From: a virus
Direction: 5' to 3' (one strand)
IMG/VR virus record: IMGVR_UViG_3300044972_002389
Coordinates: 228,892 to 292,891 of that record
DNA: 64,000 bases
The notes beneath the pieces are model-generated. The model saw nothing but the letters and a program-made list of their open reading frames with translations. It was not told where the DNA came from and made no database searches. Made by a program: the position numbers and the translations under genes. Shown one piece after another: positions 57,104 through 64,000 of this stretch; position 1 is the stretch's first letter; each line of letters starts with the position of its first letter.

Positions 57104-57352
57104 ATGAGCAAAGTTGCAAAGATAATTATTCAAGACGAGGTAAACATTCAAATCACAGGGATCGACCTACCTGTCAAGAGAGCATTGGTTAATTCTGTCA
57201 AATACTTCTTGCCATCAGCTCGGTATAGTCCCGCTTTCAAAATGGGACGATGGGTGTTGCATTCTTACAACACCCTAATTACCAGTAATCCCTTAAATTA
57301 TCCTTATTGTGATATTGCATCACATCCTAATTTCAAATGTACTTTGAACTGA
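57104..57352 (+). pseudogene. uvsW 5' fragment (relic) next to the homing endonuclease
   Basis: The first 50 residues (MSKVAKIIIQDEVNI..., ending PAFKMGRW) align with residues 1-50 of intact UvsW at 58152 at about 70% identity. After MGRW (about 57253) the frame runs into unrelated residues and stops at 57352, inside the opposing endonuclease. It keeps an ATG, a possible ribosome site and a promoter. Most likely a leftover of uvsW created when the GIY-YIG gene inserted; a second, diverged complete copy follows. Confidence 0.8.
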
Positions 57353-58020
57353 CTTATGCCATAATCCTTATGGCACTGGATACAGCATAGTCTAGGACTG
57401 ATTGTTCCTTTGTTGTAAGGCGTCTTGTCCCGAGTTATCCATGCTCTTCGCAATGATTCTTTGTGTTCTTCGGAGCGATTGCGCCCCTTATGTTTTTGAC
57501 TTATCTTTTGTCGGGTTTGTTCCGATTGTTTGCCCCTACCTTTTTCCAAATTGACAAGCATTTTTGCCCTAGCCTCAGGAGTTAACACCCGTTCTCTATT
57601 ACGTAAACTTATGAGTGCCTTAGTAGATTCTGAATGCTTGCGGCCAGGACGAGCTTTCAAAGTCTGGCGTATTTTTTCCCGTGTGTCTGGAGATCGAACT
57701 GTTCCGCTTGCTCCATCACCACCATTTGTTTTGTTGTGTAATATGCCTGTTCCTAGATCTTTACGTCCCCATAGTTTTATATGCAATGATTCTATTTGGA
57801 AAGCCTGGTGTTCGGTCAGTCCCTCTGTAATTATTACAATATTAGTTGTATCCTTCGGTATTCGTATATTTTTTGTGTGAAACCTCCAGGCGCGCGCACC
57901 ACATCCCTTGCCTACATAATACGGGGTGCCACATAATCCTTGATTAGTGGTTTCGCTGTCTTGATTTCTCAAATAATAATAAACATAGTATCCAAGGGGA
58001 TACTTTCTGTAAATAGCCAT
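57304..58020 (-). CDS. GIY-YIG homing endonuclease with NUMOD3 repeats
   Basis: 238 residues, AAGGAGCAACAGC before the ATG. The GIY-YIG domain includes GYYVYYYLRN, TPYYVGKGCGARAWRFH (Tyr and Arg), EAHAF-like EHQAFQIESLHIKLWG (catalytic Glu) and NKTNGGDGASG. Residues 105-200 carry NUMOD3 repeats (SPDTREKIRQTLKARPGRKHSES, RNRSEEHKESLRRAW). The C-terminus has a Cys/His pair (LCCIQCHKDY). Antisense, between the uvsW relic and intact uvsW. It has a late promoter and a leader hairpin, as is typical of endonucleases silenced early. Confidence 0.9.
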   Translation of the reverse strand: MAIYRKYPLGYYVYYYLRNQDSETTNQGLCGTPYYVGKGCGARAWRFHTKNIRIPKDTTNIVIITEGLTEHQAFQIESLHIKLWGRKDLGTGILHNKTNGGDGASGTVRSPDTREKIRQTLKARPGRKHSESTKALISLRNRERVLTPEARAKMLVNLEKGRGKQSEQTRQKISQKHKGRNRSEEHKESLRRAWITRDKTPYNKGTISPRLCCIQCHKDYGISQFKVHLKLGCDAISQ

Positions 58021-58047
58021 ATGCTGTTGCTCCTTCTAAGCGATAGA

Positions 58048-58077
58048 GTGGTTGGGAGCGCCAACTCCGTGAACCAC
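58048..58077 (-). promoter_or_regulatory. Leader hairpin of the GIY-YIG gene
   Basis: An outer GTGGTT/AACCAC stem and an inner GGAG/CTCC stem between the late promoter and the ribosome site; it could block read-through or early translation. Confidence 0.5.
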
Positions 58078-58082
58078 AAGTC

Positions 58083-58090
58083 TATTTATG
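58083..58090 (-). promoter_or_regulatory. T4-type late promoter of the GIY-YIG gene (CATAAATA)
   Basis: Read on the minus strand, 63 bases before the ATG at 58020. Confidence 0.65.
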
Positions 58091-58093
58091 TCA

Positions 58094-58122
58094 TTGCATT
58101 ATTATATTGGCTGTGATACACT
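58094..58122 (+). promoter_or_regulatory. Sigma70-like promoter of intact uvsW (TTGCAT-17-TACACT)
   Basis: 30 bases before the uvsW ATG, diverging from the endonuclease late promoter. Confidence 0.5.
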
Positions 58123-58151
58123 ATGATATCATTTATTAATTATGGATTTAT

Positions 58152-59609
58152 ATGACAAAGATAGCTAAAATTATCATAGAAGATGAAGTGAATATATCTA
58201 TCAAAAATATAGATTTGCCCGTAAAACGTGCAATGGTTAAGTCTGTTGAATATTTCTTACCACAAGCCCGATATTCCCCAGCTTTTCGTATGGGTAGATG
58301 GAACGGGTGCATGTCTTATATGACACTCGGAGGCAAAACCTATCTCAACATTCTGGATCGACTATTACCTGTTTTACAAGAACATGGTTATGAGTTTGAG
58401 ATTGACGATCAACGTGCATTTCACAACATCAGCTTTCCATCAATTGATGAGAATTTTCTAAGTCCTTTGACTTGGCCTGCAGGGCATCGATTTGCTGGTC
58501 AACCAATTCAATTGCGAGACTATCAAGTAGACGCCATCAATCTCTGTCTCCAAAACCCACAAGGGGTCAATGTACTACCCACTTCAGCTGGCAAAACTAT
58601 TGTAACAGCCACACTTTCAAAAATTGTTGAAGAGCGTGGACGAACTATCGTTATTGTTCCTAACAAGAATCTTGTGCAACAGACAGAAGAAGATTATCGA
58701 AATATTGGTCTTGATGTAGGGGTATTGTTTGGTGATCGAAAAGAGTACACCTGCAAACACACTATCTGCACATGGCAGAGCTTGAATGTTCTAGACAAAA
58801 AGAACAAAGACTCTCTTGATGGAGATCAGTTAGAGACATTTTTGAAAGATTTGGTGTGTGTGATTTGTGATGAGTGCCATGGAGTAAAAGATTTAAATGT
58901 GTTACATCAATTACTCACAAGCGTGTTCAAAAACATTCCCATTCGTTGGGGACTGACTGGCACCGTTCCTGAGGAAGAATACAAACAAGTGGGTTTGTTT
59001 ACTGCTATTGGGCCGCAAATTGGAAGCCTTACTGCCAAAGAACTGCAAGACAAAGGAGTGCTGGCACAGTGTGATGTAACATGCTTACAAACACAAGAAA
59101 CATTCCAATATGGAAACTACCAGGAAGAGTTGAAGTTTTTGGTCACAAATGATCAGAGGCTGCAATGGATGGCACAAACTATCGAGACAATAGCTGAGTC
59201 AGGAAACACACTTGTTCTTGTTGACCGTATTGAAACTGGACAAAAACTCTATAATCAACTAAGTGGAGCAGTATTCATCTCAGGAGAAATGAGTGCCAAA
59301 GATCGTAGAGAGCATTACAAAGAGATCAATTTCAGCGATAATAAAATAATGGTAGCCACATATGGCACCACGTCAACAGGTATTTCAATCAACAGAATCT
59401 TCAATCTAGTATTGGTTGAAGCAGGCAAAAGTTTTGTAAGAACTATTCAAAGCATTGGGCGTGGATTACGAATGGCAGATGACAAGAGCAGTGTTCAAAT
59501 TTATGACATCAGCAGCAAGATGAAGTTCAGTAACAGCCATCTTAACAAACGCAAACAGTTTTACAAAACAAGTGAATACCCTTTTGAGGTGAAAAAAATC
59601 CGTTACTAG
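58152..59609 (+). CDS. uvsW: RNA-DNA and DNA helicase UvsW
   Basis: 485 residues. The N-terminal substrate-binding domain (MTKIAKIIIEDEVNISIKNIDLPVKRAMVKSVEYF) is shared with the relic upstream. SF2 motifs: LRDYQVDAINLCLQNPQGVNVLPTSAGKT (Q and I), VVIVPNKNLVQQT (Ia), VICDECHGV (II), LTGTVP (III), VLVDRIETGQKLY (IV), MVATYGTTSTGISI (V) and QSIGRGLRM (VI). UvsW drives fork regression and unwinds R-loops, switching from origin- to recombination-dependent replication with UvsX and UvsY. It is complete compared with T4 UvsW (about 500). Confidence 0.95.
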   Translation: MTKIAKIIIEDEVNISIKNIDLPVKRAMVKSVEYFLPQARYSPAFRMGRWNGCMSYMTLGGKTYLNILDRLLPVLQEHGYEFEIDDQRAFHNISFPSIDENFLSPLTWPAGHRFAGQPIQLRDYQVDAINLCLQNPQGVNVLPTSAGKTIVTATLSKIVEERGRTIVIVPNKNLVQQTEEDYRNIGLDVGVLFGDRKEYTCKHTICTWQSLNVLDKKNKDSLDGDQLETFLKDLVCVICDECHGVKDLNVLHQLLTSVFKNIPIRWGLTGTVPEEEYKQVGLFTAIGPQIGSLTAKELQDKGVLAQCDVTCLQTQETFQYGNYQEELKFLVTNDQRLQWMAQTIETIAESGNTLVLVDRIETGQKLYNQLSGAVFISGEMSAKDRREHYKEINFSDNKIMVATYGTTSTGISINRIFNLVLVEAGKSFVRTIQSIGRGLRMADDKSSVQIYDISSKMKFSNSHLNKRKQFYKTSEYPFEVKKIRY

Positions 59610-59654
59610 TGTGATTTCAATTTAAATAAGTGATCATCACATTAGGAAACTCCT

Positions 59655-60155
59655 TTGCGCATTTTGACCACAGAAAATACAGCGTATGACTTGAATCAAC
59701 TTCCTGAAAAAGTGGATGATTTGCGCTATTGCGTTCTTGACTACAGTGATAGCCACAACATTGACTACTATTGGTACCCATTGATCTTCTTAGATATTTT
59801 CCATAGCCCTTGTGCAGATATCAAAATTGGACCTTACAACATACAAATGCCCTTGGATTGGAGCATTGTTGTGGGAGACAAACACGCTGGTGATTTGGAA
59901 ATCATGAAGCTAGTGGACCTAAACGACAAGGATTTTGATGCATTTTGTATCAATCCCATAAAAGGCTACATGCCTGATTTCTGTAACATTGAAATTCTCA
60001 ATGTGTTCAGTGATGTCAAGTGGTATTTTCCCAGATTGAAGAATGGACACATACTGGCCTTTCCATTGACCCAAGGCAGTAATCCCTTATGTGTGTTTTT
60101 TGTGAAAGAGCTGGGCAAGCTGCCCGATCAACTGGATATTCGCCAATTGGTCTAG
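59655..60155 (+). CDS. Conserved T4-like protein of unknown function
   Basis: 166 residues from a TTG with TAGGAAAC upstream. Beta-rich, with DLRYCVLDYSDSHNIDYYWYPLIFLDIFHSP, IQMPLDWSIVVGDKHAG and DVKWYFPRLKNGHILAFPL. Related proteins occur in marine T4-like phages, unnamed. Sits between uvsW and a radical SAM gene with its own promoter. Function unknown. Confidence 0.62.
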   Translation: MRILTTENTAYDLNQLPEKVDDLRYCVLDYSDSHNIDYYWYPLIFLDIFHSPCADIKIGPYNIQMPLDWSIVVGDKHAGDLEIMKLVDLNDKDFDAFCINPIKGYMPDFCNIEILNVFSDVKWYFPRLKNGHILAFPLTQGSNPLCVFFVKELGKLPDQLDIRQLV

Positions 60156-60156
60156 C

Positions 60157-60202
60157 TTGACGTATTTTCTCTCGTGTGTATAATGGTTGAACACACGAGA
60201 GA
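60157..60202 (+). promoter_or_regulatory. Promoter inside an 11-bp palindrome (operator-like)
   Basis: TTGACG (60157-60162), 16 bases, then a perfect TATAAT (60179-60184). The -10 lies in the 13-base spacer of a perfect inverted repeat, TCTCTCGTGTG (60168-60178) and CACACGAGAGA (60192-60202). The right arm runs into the ribosome site GAGAGG. The left arm is upstream of the start point, so it is a DNA operator, not an RNA hairpin. Confidence 0.75.
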
Positions 60203-60209
60203 GGTTGCT

Positions 60210-61652
60210 GTGAAGATTTTCAACGTTCGGGCTGGCTTTGCTACCAACAGCAGTAGTAGTCACAGCATTGTGATGATTCCAGCCGGAATGCGGGTTGGCA
60301 CAGATGAGCACAACCGCTTTGAATATGGTTGGGAACAGTTCACCCTGGCTGATCAAGAAAGCAAGTCGGCGTATTTTGCCACCCAGCTATACCATGCTCT
60401 GGATAGGGAAAATGTGTCAGGGGAAACCGCTGTTCAGTTGATGAACAGCTGGCTTGGCACAAACTACACAGCAGACACTTTTTGCAGCTATGGTGTGGAC
60501 CATCAAAGCATTTGGGGAATTTTCTCAAGCTCAGATCCTGTTGATGGTGGATTTGTCAAGAGCCTCTACCAGTATGTGATGCGCGATGATGTTGTTATCC
60601 TCGGCGGGAACGACAACAGCGATGGGCAAACACCCCCAGACGGCAGCTTTGAGAACGACATCACTGCGGCTATCCAACACTCGGGCGAAAAGCGCATTCG
60701 CCAGGATGGGGATTATTGGACCTTGTTCAGCCCCAGCAGTGGGCACAAGGTGCGGCTCAGCATGCAAGATGACGCTCTTCCTTACGTCAAGAGCACTTAT
60801 CCTGAGCTCGTCGACGTTAAGCTGACCGACCACTGCCTTTACAAATGTAATTGGTGTTATCAGGGCAGCACCCCAGAAGGCAAGCATGCACAACTGAGTG
60901 AAGTTCTCAATTTGGTTGATACGTTTAGTCGGATGGGAGTGTTTGAAATTGCTTATGGTGGCGGGGAGACAACTGACCACCCCAATTTCGCAGAGATCAT
61001 TCAGTACACCGCAAGTAAGAACATTGTACCAAACTTCACTACTTTTGGTGTTAAGTGGAGTTTGGATCGGGAGAAGGCATTGGCTGTAGTGAACCATGCT
61101 GGTGCTATTGGTGTGAGTATTCACAATGCCAAAGACTTGAACAAAATCTCCAAGATTAGGAGTAACCTAGACAATCACATGAAGAGTCAGGGCGAGAAGT
61201 GGTGGAAACTGCCCTCCATTATGGCTCAGCATGTGGTAGGCAGCGTGGACCTTGCTGAAACAGCAGAACTCCTGGAACGTTGCTGGCAGGAAGGTGTGAA
61301 CGTTCTTCTACTCGGCTACAAAAATGTGGGATTTGGTGAAAACTTCGCCCCCCACGATCTCACTGGGTTGGACTTGGTTCTGCGACTTCGGCAGGAAAAA
61401 GGCCAGGCCCACTACAACGCCAGATTCAGTATGCTGGGAGTGGATACGGCTTTTGTGCAACAGTTTGACCCAATCCTGCAGGAACTGGAGATTCCCAGCG
61501 TGTTGAAAACTGCCGAAGAGGGTAAATTTTCAATGTATGTGGATGCAGTCACTATGCGGCAGGGGCCCAGCAGCTATATGCCAGATCAGATGGTTGATGT
61601 GGACACAAGTCAACTGCGTGACAGCATCTCCCAAGCCTATATTACCTGGTAG
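60210..61652 (+). CDS. Radical SAM protein with FATNSSSSHS N-terminal domain
   Basis: 480 residues from a GTG at 60210 after GAGAGG; an upstream ATG at 60174 would place the start inside the promoter. N-terminal FNVRAGFATNSSSSHSIV is a motif seen at the start of various phage and bacterial proteins. The radical SAM cluster is CLYKCNWC (Cys209, Cys213, Cys216) in LTDHCLYKCNWCYQGS, then YGGGETTDHPNFAEII. No extra Cys cluster (no SPASM domain), so not a typical peptide-maturation enzyme. Substrate unknown. Own palindromic promoter and terminator: a stand-alone regulated unit. Confidence 0.82.
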   Translation: MKIFNVRAGFATNSSSSHSIVMIPAGMRVGTDEHNRFEYGWEQFTLADQESKSAYFATQLYHALDRENVSGETAVQLMNSWLGTNYTADTFCSYGVDHQSIWGIFSSSDPVDGGFVKSLYQYVMRDDVVILGGNDNSDGQTPPDGSFENDITAAIQHSGEKRIRQDGDYWTLFSPSSGHKVRLSMQDDALPYVKSTYPELVDVKLTDHCLYKCNWCYQGSTPEGKHAQLSEVLNLVDTFSRMGVFEIAYGGGETTDHPNFAEIIQYTASKNIVPNFTTFGVKWSLDREKALAVVNHAGAIGVSIHNAKDLNKISKIRSNLDNHMKSQGEKWWKLPSIMAQHVVGSVDLAETAELLERCWQEGVNVLLLGYKNVGFGENFAPHDLTGLDLVLRLRQEKGQAHYNARFSMLGVDTAFVQQFDPILQELEIPSVLKTAEEGKFSMYVDAVTMRQGPSSYMPDQMVDVDTSQLRDSISQAYITW

Positions 61653-61659
61653 TCAAAAA

Positions 61660-61701
61660 GAAACCCTCTCAAGTTCGCTCGGGCTTGCTTGAGAGGGTTT
61701 C
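61660..61701. terminator. Bidirectional terminator after the radical SAM gene
   Basis: A 14-bp stem (GAAACCCTCTCAAG and complement) with a 14-base loop between convergent genes; A/T-rich on both sides. Confidence 0.78.
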
Positions 61702-61737
61702 CAGAGTCCACTGCTTTACCAAGGCAGCGAAACTGTC

Positions 61738-62670
61738 TTAGGTATTGTTGATTTGCACAACAAGGTTGTCAGCAGCCTCAAGGCCCCAAGGAGCTAGCTC
61801 ACCGGTTTGCCAAACATAGCTGCCAACCATAGCTTTTTGGGTCAACACAGCAAGATGGGCTGTAAGCTTTGTCACATAGTATGTGCTGCCATTTGCGTCA
61901 GTTGCCAGAAGGTATGCGCCGCCAAACACAGGTGTATCAGTAGTACCCAACGTGCAGAGAGTTTGCCCTTCTGTAGTTTCCATGATGTAGTTGTTGTCAC
62001 CAGTTTGTTTGATGATATCGGCTGGCAAAACTGTGCCACCGTCAATGGTAACAGCATAAGGAGTGATAGCTGGCTCAGTTGTGCTGGTGAGCACTGCTGC
62101 GCCAGTTGCTGTAGCAGTACCGGCGCTGAAAGTAGGTAGAGCATCAGCTACACTAATGTAACCTGAACCAGCTGTTGTCACAGTAACAGAAAGAACCCGC
62201 CATGTTACATCCACACGAGCGTTGTTGCCTGAGCCGCCATCTAGGCTGAGGTTTGTGATATTGCTGCCTCCAGCAACCTTTGCAGGCAGTGCTGTATATG
62301 ATCCGCGAACGGCCAAAACTTCAAAAGCTGTGATAGCTCCTGTGATACCGTCAACTGTGTCAACAACTATCTCGGCCTGCACAGTGTATGTGCCAGCAGT
62401 GGTATCACCTACCACAGCGCCGCCGCCGATCACTAGCACGTCACCTGCTGTGTAAGATCCACCAGCATTGTTGATGGCAACAGTGCGCAGTTCCATCACC
62501 ACACTACCCACAGCTGAAATGCCGCCTGGTAATAATGGCGGGCTAAAGCCCACTGTTGGCAAACTAGTATAATTACCTTGTCCGGTTATGGTTACAGAGG
62601 CAACACCTTCGCCTCCAATTCCCGAGGCAGCCAAGCTGCCAAAATATTTTTTGTTAAGTGGTCGTCCCAT
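61738..62670 (-). CDS. Virion structural protein, MGRPLNKKYFG type
   Basis: 310 residues from the ATG at 62670 with TAGGAGACC upstream. N-terminal MGRPLNKKYFGSLAASGIGGEGVASVTITGQGNYTSLPTVGFSPP is the start of a beta-rich virion protein of marine T4-like phages. Repeats of a VTVTTAGSGYI/VAINNAGGSYTAGD type run through the middle (GSYTAGDVLVIGG, GSGYISVADALPTF). The C-terminus includes QTGDNNYIMETTEGQTLCTL and AHLAVLTQKAMVGSYVW. Perhaps a head decoration or fibre protein. Expressed from a perfect late promoter. Confidence 0.68.
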   Translation of the reverse strand: MGRPLNKKYFGSLAASGIGGEGVASVTITGQGNYTSLPTVGFSPPLLPGGISAVGSVVMELRTVAINNAGGSYTAGDVLVIGGGAVVGDTTAGTYTVQAEIVVDTVDGITGAITAFEVLAVRGSYTALPAKVAGGSNITNLSLDGGSGNNARVDVTWRVLSVTVTTAGSGYISVADALPTFSAGTATATGAAVLTSTTEPAITPYAVTIDGGTVLPADIIKQTGDNNYIMETTEGQTLCTLGTTDTPVFGGAYLLATDANGSTYYVTKLTAHLAVLTQKAMVGSYVWQTGELAPWGLEAADNLVVQINNT

Positions 62671-62749
62671 TGCTTTTGGTCTCCTACGTGGCGTTCTAGG
62701 CCATACGGGGCGGGTAACCCCATAAAACTGCACCAATTGCAGTTACTGA

Positions 62750-62757
62750 TATTTATA
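62750..62757 (-). promoter_or_regulatory. T4-type late promoter, perfect TATAAATA
   Basis: Minus strand, 80 bases before the ATG at 62670. It is back to back with the plus-strand promoter at 62766. Confidence 0.75.
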
Positions 62758-62765
62758 TGGATGCC

Positions 62766-62794
62766 TTGAATGAACCAAGATTACAGCCTACAAT
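62766..62794 (+). promoter_or_regulatory. Sigma70-like promoter of the clamp loader gene (TTGAAT-17-TACAAT)
   Basis: 22 bases before the ATG at 62816, with AAGGAAATATT between. Confidence 0.62.
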
Positions 62795-62815
62795 TACACT
62801 AGATAAGGAAATATT

Positions 62816-63331
62816 ATGGCAAAAGCAGCAACAGCAAAAAGAAGCTTCAAACTGGACCTTATGGTACTGCTGGAGGCTATTGACAAAAAGGATCGCGGAT
62901 TTTATGCAAATTTAACTGAAGAAGAGCGCAAGGGCTTTGTACCGAAAGTGGTAGTTCGCTGGCTTTCTGCCGTCCCAGACTCAAATCCCTACAAAGAATA
63001 TTTTGTACTGGCAGCTAATGATCTTGTGAACAATGGCTTATGGAATTTAGGCAAACATCCAGAACTGCAATACTTGCTGATGTGTGTTGCTGGTGTGGGG
63101 AAAAAACAGTACCATCAGTGGATCAGCACCAAGTCTACAGCTTCCAAGACACCCAAGACAGAGGCTTTGCTGACTCAATTGTATGGTGATGTAAATGAAG
63201 CAGAGATGATGATTTTGAAAACCAATCACAGTGATGAAGAGTTGATGGAAATTGCCAAATACAGTGGAATGGATGACCGTGGTATCAAAGAGCTCAAAGA
63301 CGAACTCAAAAAAGCTGCCAAAGGCGATTGA
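62816..63331 (+). CDS. 62: Clamp loader small subunit gp62-like
   Basis: 171 residues. FKLDLMVLLEAIDKKDRGFYANLTEEERKGFVPKVVVRWLSAVPD, then NDLVNNGLWNLGKHPELQYLLMCVAGVGKKQYHQWI. This fits the small subunit of the sliding clamp loader in marine T4-like phages, which is shorter than T4 gp62 (187) and rather different from it. It would join gp44 (outside the window) to load gp45. The stop overlaps the following zinc-finger frame. Confidence 0.65.
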   Translation: MAKAATAKRSFKLDLMVLLEAIDKKDRGFYANLTEEERKGFVPKVVVRWLSAVPDSNPYKEYFVLAANDLVNNGLWNLGKHPELQYLLMCVAGVGKKQYHQWISTKSTASKTPKTEALLTQLYGDVNEAEMMILKTNHSDEELMEIAKYSGMDDRGIKELKDELKKAAKGD

Positions 63332-64000
63332 TTTAAATCGGCCCCACTTCTGCACTTGGTGTCAACAAGCATTTGCCAAAGAAGCAACCTTGGTTTCCCA
63401 CAGTTGCGAACCAAGGCGCAGGAGTGAAGCCCAATACAATCCAGATGTCAAGCTGGGGTATGCATCATATCTATTGTTTAATGAAGGCACAGCACCGAAA
63501 AATACAACACTCAAGAGCAAAAGTTATCAAGAGTTTTGTGTTAGTAGGCATTACACTGAGTTTGTGCGCTTTGGCAATTGGTTGATTGAGCAGCAAGTTC
63601 AGGAGATTGAAACATATGTGCGGTGGTTATTGAAACAAAAAGCTGATTTCAAAAAATGGAGTGATGTGCTGTTATACAACAGCTTTTTGAGTGAGCTGTT
63701 GCATGATGAAACCCCTGAAATGGGATTGCAGAGAAGCTTGCGCACAGTTCAAAAATGGACTGAAGAGCAAGACTTGCCCATGCAAGACTTTTGGATAAAG
63801 GTAAATCCAAACTTAGCTACTCGATGGATATCACAAGGCAAAATCAGCCCTTGGATGCTATATAATTGTAACAGCGCAGTGGAATTTTTTGAAAGATGTA
63901 ATCCTGAGCAACTGTATTTGATACAAACGGTTGCGCCAGTGAAAAAATGGAAGGTAAGACTGCTCCGTTATAAACAACAGGCTGATTTAATCAAAAGTGT
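63327..64000 (+). CDS. Zinc-finger phage protein, 3' end outside window
   Basis: Open in frame to the window end, at least 224 residues. Begins around an ATT at 63327 (residues IDLNRPHFCTWCQQAF...SHSC); no ATG, GTG or TTG precedes the finger, so an ATT or CTG start is possible, with AAAGG a few bases upstream. The finger is C-x2-C...H-x-x-C. Then EPRRRSEAQYNPDVKLGYASYLLFNEG and YQEFCVSRHYTEFVRFGNWL, like a conserved zinc-finger protein beside the clamp loader in marine T4-like phages. DNA- or RNA-binding is inferred. Confidence 0.65.
   Translation, partial: MDLNRPHFCTWCQQAFAKEATLVSHSCEPRRRSEAQYNPDVKLGYASYLLFNEGTAPKNTTLKSKSYQEFCVSRHYTEFVRFGNWLIEQQVQEIETYVRWLLKQKADFKKWSDVLLYNSFLSELLHDETPEMGLQRSLRTVQKWTEEQDLPMQDFWIKVNPNLATRWISQGKISPWMLYNCNSAVEFFERCNPEQLYLIQTVAPVKKWKVRLLRYKQQADLIKS

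Noticed and set aside
61690-61740. tRNA-like segment on the minus strand (D-arm-like CTGCC...GCAG)
   Set aside because: No matching anticodon stem, no T-arm GTTCGA, and it overlaps a terminator stem.
1-64000. CRISPR array or integrase/attachment sites
   Set aside because: No regularly spaced direct repeats, no integrase; the content is that of a lytic T4-like phage.

Overview
The window is a continuous 64 kb piece of a large T4-like (Tevenvirinae/cyanophage-type) myovirus genome. It carries recognisable homologues of T4 structural genes 20, 21, 22, 23, 13, 14, 15, 18, 19, 4, 16 and 17. It also carries the replication and recombination genes 1, 32, uvsX, uvsY, uvsW and 62. Many virion operons are preceded by a T4 late promoter box (TATAAATA or a near match). 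The host is not identified. A periplasmic PstS, an exported nuclease, bacterial-type bL33 and strong sigma70-like promoters point to a Gram-negative bacterium. Gene 20 at the left and a zinc-finger gene at the right are cut by the window ends. No tRNA gene was found. Layout: 1-7.3 kb holds the portal, a beta-helix fibre, three tandem collagen-like Gly-Pro-Pro proteins (the first is interrupted) and an opposing 2-oxoglutarate/Fe(II) prolyl-hydroxylase-like gene. 7.4-12 kb holds the acidic core protein, prohead protease, scaffold and major capsid protein, ending in a strong terminator. 12-14.6 kb holds two Vsr-like homing endonucleases on the minus strand. 14.7-16.7 kb holds an FkbM methyltransferase and an unknown Ala-rich membrane-associated protein. 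16.8-21 kb is a minus-strand late operon (neck gp14, lysozyme, gp15, CCA-adding enzyme). 21-29.2 kb is an accessory island: pstS, small unknown genes, a split SF2 helicase and three N6-adenine methyltransferase-like genes. 29.2-43.3 kb holds gp13, dNMP kinase, tail sheath, another homing endonuclease, tail tube, tail-tube-like baseplate protein, head completion nuclease, and small and large terminase. 43.4-49 kb holds gp32, UvsX, a ribosomal protein bL33 gene, an RlmN/Cfr-like radical SAM gene and UvsY. 49-55.7 kb is a higher-GC early region. It has small genes on both strands, individual sigma70-like promoters, an exported nuclease, a SprT-like metalloprotease, an AAA+ ATPase, a P-loop kinase and a PspA-like coiled coil. 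55.7-64 kb holds tandem kinase-fold genes, a uvsW relic next to a GIY-YIG endonuclease, intact uvsW, a second radical SAM gene under a palindromic promoter, a virion protein, the clamp loader small subunit and the cut zinc-finger gene. How the genes work together: the structural genes form late modules ending in bidirectional hairpins, and homing endonucleases have settled against these hairpins after genes 23 and 18. The accessory genes suggest host manipulation by phosphate capture (PstS), ribosome and tRNA maintenance (bL33, RlmN-like, CCA-adding enzyme), DNA modification or restriction (helicase plus methyltransferases) and nucleic acid scavenging (exported nuclease). The most striking association is three collagen-like putative fibres beside a putative prolyl hydroxylase, which could form a phage-encoded collagen modification system.
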